A DNA stretch of 64,000 bases, from NCBI RefSeq assembly GCF_022230955.1, contig NZ_JAKKFI010000083.1:45253-109252 (forward strand). Direction: 5' to 3'. The translations under genes and the position numbers were made by a program. Source of the DNA: Micromonospora cabrerizensis (GTDB lineage Bacteria > Actinomycetota > Actinomycetes > Mycobacteriales > Micromonosporaceae). Positions 58,467 to 64,000 of the stretch are shown piece by piece (positions within the stretch are counted from its first letter, which is position 1; the number at the start of each line of letters is the position of its first letter). The notes under the pieces are model-generated. The model ran no database searches. It worked only from the letters and a program-made list of their open reading frames with translations, and was not told the DNA's origin.

Positions 58467-60506
58467 TCACTCCTCGGTCGGCGCTGGGTCGACCCGTCGC
58501 GGCCGGGCGGCGGTGAGCAGGTCGACGATCCGGGTCACCCGAGGATGCGAGCGGATCTCCGCCACGGTGTTCGGCAGCGGCAGCCGCCAGTTCGGATACT
58601 CGTCCACCGTGCCCGGCATGTTGGGTTGGCGTACCTCACCCAGCACGTCGTAGAGGGAGACGCCGAGCAACCGGGTCGGGCTGGCCGCGAGCGCGGCGTG
58701 CATCGCCACCACCACCTCGCCGTCGTCGGGTGTCGCAGCCGGGCCCGGCGCCGCACCCCCGGGCGTCGTCGGCGGGGGCGCCGCTCCTGGGCCGGGCTCC
58801 GCAGCCGGCTCGGGCAGCAGCCTCTCGGCGCGCAGCATGTCCAGCAGCCGCTCCCGGTCGGTGGCGGCCCGGGCCTGCTCCACCGCCACGTCGGTGCCGA
58901 GCAGCTTCAACTCGTCGCGCACCCGGACGTGCTCGCCGTTGAGGAAACCCGGCGCGGTGGGCAGGTCGTGCGTGGAGATCGTGGCGAGGGCGTTGCGCGG
59001 CCATCGGGCCGGCGGGACGAACCCACCGTCGTCGTCCCGGGCGAACCACAGCACGGTCGAGCCGAGCATGTTGCGCCCGCGCAACCCACGGGTCACCGCG
59101 GGTTGGACGGTGCCGAGATCCTCCCCGACCACCACCGCGCCGGCCCGGTGCGCCTCCAGCGCGAGGATGCCGAGCATCGCCTCGGCGTCGTAACGCACGT
59201 AGGTGCCCTCGGCCGCCCCGGCGCCCGGCGGCACCCACCACAGCCGCCACAGCCCGGCGACGTGGTCGACCCGCAGCCCACCCGCGTGTCGCAGGGTCCG
59301 GCGCAGCATGTCCCGGTAGGCCGCGTACCCGGTGGCGGCGAGCCGGTCGGGACGCCAGGCGGCGAGACCCCAGTCCTGGCCGAGCTGGTTGAAGTCGTCC
59401 GGCGGCGCGCCGACCCGCACACCCTGGGCCAGCACGTCGGCGAGCTGCCAACCGTCCGCGCCGCCGGGGTCGATGCCGACGGCCAGGTCGTGCACCACCC
59501 CGACCGGCATACCTGCCGCCCGGGCCGCCGCCGTGACCGCGTCCAGTTGCTCGTCACACAGGTGCTGCAACCAGGCGTGGAAGGCCACCCGGTCGGCGAG
59601 CTGCCGGCGCTGCTCGGCGACCGCCGGGGCGTCCGGGTGGTGCAGCTCCCGCGGCCAGGCACGCCAGTCGTTGCCGTGCCGCTCGGCGAGCGCGCACCAG
59701 GTGGCGAAGCTGGCCAGCGCCGGGTCCGCGGCAAGATCGACCGGCTGGGCGTACGGGTGCAGCAGCTCCAGGGCGTGCCGCTTGGCCGTCCACACCTGGT
59801 CGTAGTCGATCAGATCCCCCCGGTCGGGGCGCAGGGCGTCGACCACCGCCCGGGTGGCCGGGTCCGCCGCACGGTACGCGGCCGTGTCGCTGACCCGCAG
59901 GTACAGCGGGTTGACGAAGCGTCGACTGGCGGGCGAGTAGGGCGAGGCGGCGACCGGGTGTGCCGGCCCGACCGCGTGCAGCGGGTTGAGCAGCACCAGC
60001 CCCGCGCCCGTGTCACCGGCCCAGCCGGTGAACTCGGCGAGGTCACCGAGGTCACCCATGCCCCACGAGCGATCCGAGGTGAGCGCGTAGAGCTGGAGCA
60101 TCCAACCCCAGGTGTGCGGCGGCACCGGCAGCCGACGGGGCACCACCACCAACGTCGCCTCCCGGCCGGCGCAGGCCAACCGGTGCCAGCCCAACGGCAG
60201 GTCCCCCGGCAGCTCGCTGTCGACCGCACGGCGGCCGCCGTCCTCCAGGGTGACGACGCCCGGGCCGGGCAGCCCCCGGGTCGTGCCGTGGGCGAGCACC
60301 ACCGTCTCCGGGAGTGCGCCCCGGTCGACCGCGCGGGCGGCGGTGAGCGCGTCGGCGATGGCAGCCGGGCTGGTGGCGTCCACGCCGAGCAGCCCGAGCA
60401 CGCCCACCACGGTGTCGGGTGCGACCTCGACGCGACGGTGCCGCCAGTCCTCGTACCAGGTGGACACGCCGTGCGCGTTCGCCAGCGCGGCCAGTCGTCG
60501 GTTCAT
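58467..60506 (-). CDS. malQ: 4-alpha-glucanotransferase (amylomaltase)
   Basis: The protein is 679 aa from ATG 60506. GH77 features: WGMGDLGDLAEFTGWAG, SPYSPASRRFVNPLYL, LRVDHVAGLWRLWWVPPG (nucleophile Asp region), VVGEDLGTVQPAV (acid/base Glu) and TISTHDLPTAPGF (third Asp). An actinobacterial-type N-terminal extension of about 100 residues is present. A Pro/Gly-rich insertion near residue 575 (AAEPGPGAAPPPTTPGGAAP) is unusual. It disproportionates maltodextrins. It lies downstream of a sugar ABC operon, but after that operon's terminator. Confidence 0.92.
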   Translation of the reverse strand: MNRRLAALANAHGVSTWYEDWRHRRVEVAPDTVVGVLGLLGVDATSPAAIADALTAARAVDRGALPETVVLAHGTTRGLPGPGVVTLEDGGRRAVDSELPGDLPLGWHRLACAGREATLVVVPRRLPVPPHTWGWMLQLYALTSDRSWGMGDLGDLAEFTGWAGDTGAGLVLLNPLHAVGPAHPVAASPYSPASRRFVNPLYLRVSDTAAYRAADPATRAVVDALRPDRGDLIDYDQVWTAKRHALELLHPYAQPVDLAADPALASFATWCALAERHGNDWRAWPRELHHPDAPAVAEQRRQLADRVAFHAWLQHLCDEQLDAVTAAARAAGMPVGVVHDLAVGIDPGGADGWQLADVLAQGVRVGAPPDDFNQLGQDWGLAAWRPDRLAATGYAAYRDMLRRTLRHAGGLRVDHVAGLWRLWWVPPGAGAAEGTYVRYDAEAMLGILALEAHRAGAVVVGEDLGTVQPAVTRGLRGRNMLGSTVLWFARDDDGGFVPPARWPRNALATISTHDLPTAPGFLNGEHVRVRDELKLLGTDVAVEQARAATDRERLLDMLRAERLLPEPAAEPGPGAAPPPTTPGGAAPGPAATPDDGEVVVAMHAALAASPTRLLGVSLYDVLGEVRQPNMPGTVDEYPNWRLPLPNTVAEIRSHPRVTRIVDLLTAARPRRVDPAPTEE

Positions 60507-60575
60507 CCCCCGCCCCCCGCCTCACGACGCGACCTTCGACCACCTTGCCACGACCGGGCGCACGGCGCAGGACAC

Positions 60576-60611
60576 GGCGAGGGCCGACGGGCGAACCCGT
60601 CGGCCCTCGCC
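60576..60611 (-). terminator. Terminator of the sugar ABC transporter operon
   Basis: GGCGAGGGCCGACGGG (60576-60591) and CCCGTCGGCCCTCGCC (60596-60611) form a perfect 16-bp stem with a CGAA tetraloop, about 170 bases beyond the ATPase stop in its direction of transcription and ahead of malQ. Confidence 0.85.
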
Positions 60612-60690
60612 AAGATCGCGCTACATCCTGGTTGTAGTGGCGTCCCGCGCGATCCGACACCACGACAACAACGATCGAGCATGATCTTCC

Positions 60691-60780
60691 CGCGGAAACG
60701 CGGAGCGCCGCGAGCGCGTGGCGCGGAACGCGGAGCGCCGCGAGCGCGTGGCGCGGAACGCGGAGCGCCGCGAGCGCGTG
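60691..60780. repeat. Three tandem 30-bp repeats abutting the ABC ATPase stop
   Basis: Three copies of a 30-base unit (core CGGAGCGCCGCGAGCGCGTG at 60701, 60731 and 60761). The second and third copies are identical; the first differs in its first bases. The array ends two bases before the stop codon of the ATPase gene, so it forms its 3' untranslated region. Confidence 0.9.
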
Positions 60781-60781
60781 G

Positions 60782-61990
<1,209 letters not shown>

Positions 61991-61999
61991 GACTACCAC

Positions 62000-62842
62000 C
62001 TATCCCTTGACTGCGCCGGAGGTCAGACCGGACACGATGCGGCGCTGGAAGAAGAGAACGAACAGGATGATCGGAACGGTGATCACCACCGCGGCGGCGC
62101 AGATCGCCCCGGTGGGGTCCTCGAACTGCGACTCGCCGGTGAAGAACGACAGGGCGACCGGCACCGTACGGGCGCGTTCGGTGGAGGTCAGCGTGATGGC
62201 GAACAGGAAGTCGTTCCAGCAGAAGATGAAGACCAGGATCGCCGTGGTGAACAACCCGGGCGCCGCCAGTGGCGCGATCACCCGCCGGAACGCCTGCCCC
62301 TGGGTGGCGCCGTCCATCTTCGCGGCCTTCTCCAGGTCCCACGGGATCTGCTTGAAGAACGCCGACAGCGTGTAGATCGCCAGCGGCAACGCGAAGGTGA
62401 TGTACGGCAGGATCAGCCCGGGCCAGGTGTCGAAGAGGCCGAGTTGCCGCTCGATCTCGAACAGCGGCGACACCAGCGACACCTGCGGGAACATCGCGAT
62501 CAGCAGGGACACGCCGACCAGCAGCTTCTTGCCGGGGAAGTCCAGCCGGCTGATCGCGTACGCGGCCATCGCGCCGAGCACCACCGCGATCAGCGTGGCG
62601 ATCAGGGCGATGCCGATGGAGTTGACCAGGGCCCGGACGAACTGGTCCGTGTCGAAGATCGTCTTGTAGTTGTCCAGCGTCCACTCGCGGGGGATGAACT
62701 TGCCGTCGGTGAGGGTGGCCGGCGTCTTGAACGACAGCGACGCGATCCACAGCACCGGGACGAGCGCGAAGACGACCACCAGGACGTCCAGCAGCCCCCA
62801 GCGCAGCTTCGCCCGGGTGGTGGTTTCGGTACCGGTGGCCAT
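62000..62842 (-). CDS. Carbohydrate ABC transporter permease (MalG-like)
   Basis: The protein is 280 aa with six transmembrane helices. The EAA loop is EKAAKMDGATQGQAFRRVIA, which docks on the ATPase. YAISRLDFPGKKLLVGVSLL and CWNDFLFAITLTSTERARTV are typical of the MalG/SugB type. It is separated from the other permease by one base and followed closely by the ATPase gene. The substrate is likely an alpha- or beta-glucoside or trehalose-like sugar; malQ nearby hints at maltodextrins. Confidence 0.9.
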   Translation of the reverse strand: MATGTETTTRAKLRWGLLDVLVVVFALVPVLWIASLSFKTPATLTDGKFIPREWTLDNYKTIFDTDQFVRALVNSIGIALIATLIAVVLGAMAAYAISRLDFPGKKLLVGVSLLIAMFPQVSLVSPLFEIERQLGLFDTWPGLILPYITFALPLAIYTLSAFFKQIPWDLEKAAKMDGATQGQAFRRVIAPLAAPGLFTTAILVFIFCWNDFLFAITLTSTERARTVPVALSFFTGESQFEDPTGAICAAAVVITVPIILFVLFFQRRIVSGLTSGAVKG

Positions 62843-62843
62843 G

Positions 62844-63839
62844 TCAGCGCCTCTCCCCGTCGTCGCTGCCGGGGGCAGCGGTGCCGAACAGCTTCACGAA
62901 GACGAAGGCGATGATCGCCACGGTGATGAAGATCAGCACCGACATCGTCGAGCCGATGCCGAGGTTGAGACCCCGGATCAGGTTGTTGTAGGCGAGCATC
63001 GACACCGACGACGTCTCGTTGCCGCCGGCGGTCAGCACGAAGATGTTGTCGAAGACGCGGAACGCGTCCAGGGTGCGGAACAGCAGCGCGACCAGGATCG
63101 CGGGCTTCATCACCGGCAGCATCACCTTCGTGAACTTCTGCCAGGCGGTCGCGCCGTCGGTCGAGGCGGCCTTGAGCAGGTCCTCCGGCACCAGTGCCAG
63201 CCCGGCCATCAGCAGCAGCGCCATGAACGGCGTGGTCTTCCAGATCTCCGCCAGCATGATGATCGCCAGCGAGCTGGCCCGCTCGGTGAGCGGTGCGCCG
63301 TCACTGAACAGGTTGGCCAGGTAACCGGTCTCGGGCGTCCATGCGTACCGCCAGGAGAACGCGGCGACCACGGTGACGATCCCGTACGGGATGAGCGCCG
63401 AGGTCCGGACCAGGCCGCGCCCGACCAGGGTGCGGTGCATGATGATCGCCAGGCCCATGCCGAGCACCAGCTCGACGGCCACGGTGACCACCGTGATCAG
63501 CATGGTCACCCCGAACGCCGTCCACCAGAACTCGTTGGTGAGCACGGTGACGTAGTTCTCCAGCCCGATGAACTCGCGCTGGTCGGGGAAGCGCAGGTCG
63601 AAGCGCTGCAACGACAGCCAGACCGAATAGATGATCGGGTACGCGGTCACCAGGATCATGACCAGCGCGGCGGGCGCGCAGAGCAGCAGGCCCAACTTGC
63701 GCTCGGCCTTCTTGTTCTCACTCAACGGCCGCTTGCCACGGCCACCGCGCTGCGTAGGGACGGTGGCGGGTCGGCTGGTGGACCGCTCGGTCTCCTCGGC
63801 GGCGACATCGGCGCCGGTCGGTGTGGCGTTGATACTCAC
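62844..63839 (-). CDS. Sugar ABC transporter permease (MalF/SugA-like)
   Basis: The protein is 331 aa from GTG 63839 (VSINATPTGADVAAEETERS). A basic disordered N-terminus of about 45 residues precedes six transmembrane helices. The EAA loop is KAASTDGATAWQKFTKVMLP. ENYVTVLTNEFWWTAFGVTM is typical of the family. The ribosome site GAAGGAAGG lies just upstream and is itself part of a tandem repeat. Confidence 0.9.
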   Translation of the reverse strand: MSINATPTGADVAAEETERSTSRPATVPTQRGGRGKRPLSENKKAERKLGLLLCAPAALVMILVTAYPIIYSVWLSLQRFDLRFPDQREFIGLENYVTVLTNEFWWTAFGVTMLITVVTVAVELVLGMGLAIIMHRTLVGRGLVRTSALIPYGIVTVVAAFSWRYAWTPETGYLANLFSDGAPLTERASSLAIIMLAEIWKTTPFMALLLMAGLALVPEDLLKAASTDGATAWQKFTKVMLPVMKPAILVALLFRTLDAFRVFDNIFVLTAGGNETSSVSMLAYNNLIRGLNLGIGSTMSVLIFITVAIIAFVFVKLFGTAAPGSDDGERR

Positions 63840-64000
63840 GGGGCCACCTTCCTTCGCGACTGCGGGGCTCGCAGGAACGGCTCACTCCTCGCGCTCACGG
63901 GGCCACCTTCCTTCGCGACTGCGGGGCTCGCAGGAACGGCTCACTCCTCGCGCTCACGGGGCCACCTTCCTTCGCGACTGCGGGGCTCGCAGGAACGGCC
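63840..64000. repeat. Tandem 59-bp repeat upstream of the sugar permease gene
   Basis: A 59-base unit beginning GGGGCCACCTTCCTTCGCGA starts at 63840, 63899 and 63958; the third copy runs off the window, with a mismatch at the last base. The copies are otherwise identical. On the coding strand each unit carries GAAGGAAGGTGGCCCC followed by GTGAGCGCG, so the ribosome site and a GTG start-like triplet are duplicated; only the innermost copy leads into the permease frame. Confidence 0.9.

Noticed and set aside
60691..60780. 30-bp repeats as a CRISPR array
   Set aside because: Copies are directly adjacent with no spacers and there are no cas genes.

Overview
The window looks like chromosomal DNA from a Micromonospora-type actinomycete (Micromonosporaceae). 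It is uniformly GC-rich with many GTG starts and GTGA/ATGA overlaps. It carries a CebR-type cellulolytic pair, a conservon-type kinase/roadblock pair and a tRNA-Leu. The genus is inferred from gene content, not from a marker gene.

Region 1 (1-9.9 kb) is the most interesting part. A phosphotransferase fragment and an XRE/TPR regulator read left. A tight rightward operon (2168-9828) encodes two small unknown proteins, a Cys/Ser/Thr-rich 37-aa peptide (2745-2858), a stand-alone LanB-type tRNA-dependent enzyme, a membrane-anchored NB-ARC/TPR protein, a second 46-aa peptide ending in an HAAS motif (8076-8216), a radical SAM/SPASM cyclophane-type maturase and a GNAT. I read this as a composite RiPP locus with two different precursors and two unrelated modifying enzymes.

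Region 2 (9.9-22.9 kb) is accessory DNA. It holds a three-gene leftward unit of unknown function, an orphan HsdM-HsdS fusion methyltransferase, a mobilization module (MobC, relaxase, frameshifted DUF4913 gene, candidate oriT), an ISL3-type transposase remnant, an AbiGi-like gene and a tyrosine integrase with an AbrB-type partner. It ends at tRNA-Leu(GAG), whose 3' end faces the integrase. This fits an integrative mobilizable element whose far end I cannot place.

Region 3 (23-41.8 kb): a five-gene envelope operon (TPR/FN3 protein, FN3 protein, MoxR ATPase, DUF58, TgpA-like protein with a degenerate catalytic triad), two tandem related membrane proteins, a methyltransferase, an SDR/luciferase-like pair, LtrA, DUF1028, a PAP2 phosphatase and a DUF3159 protein.

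Region 4 (42-54.6 kb): a secreted GH48 cellulase and a GH1 beta-glucosidase, divergently arranged around three CebR-like operators. Next come a shortened conservon (kinase and roadblock only), an FGGY kinase, and a fused TrpE-TrpG anthranilate synthase behind a Trp-Trp leader peptide and attenuator, then WrbA.

Region 5 (54.9-64 kb): a DUF3037/HipA-like pair, small membrane proteins, an AlkZ-like winged-helix protein, 4-alpha-glucanotransferase (malQ) and a sugar ABC transporter (two permeases and an ATPase). Perfect tandem repeats flank the transporter operon on both sides, one of them duplicating a ribosome binding site.
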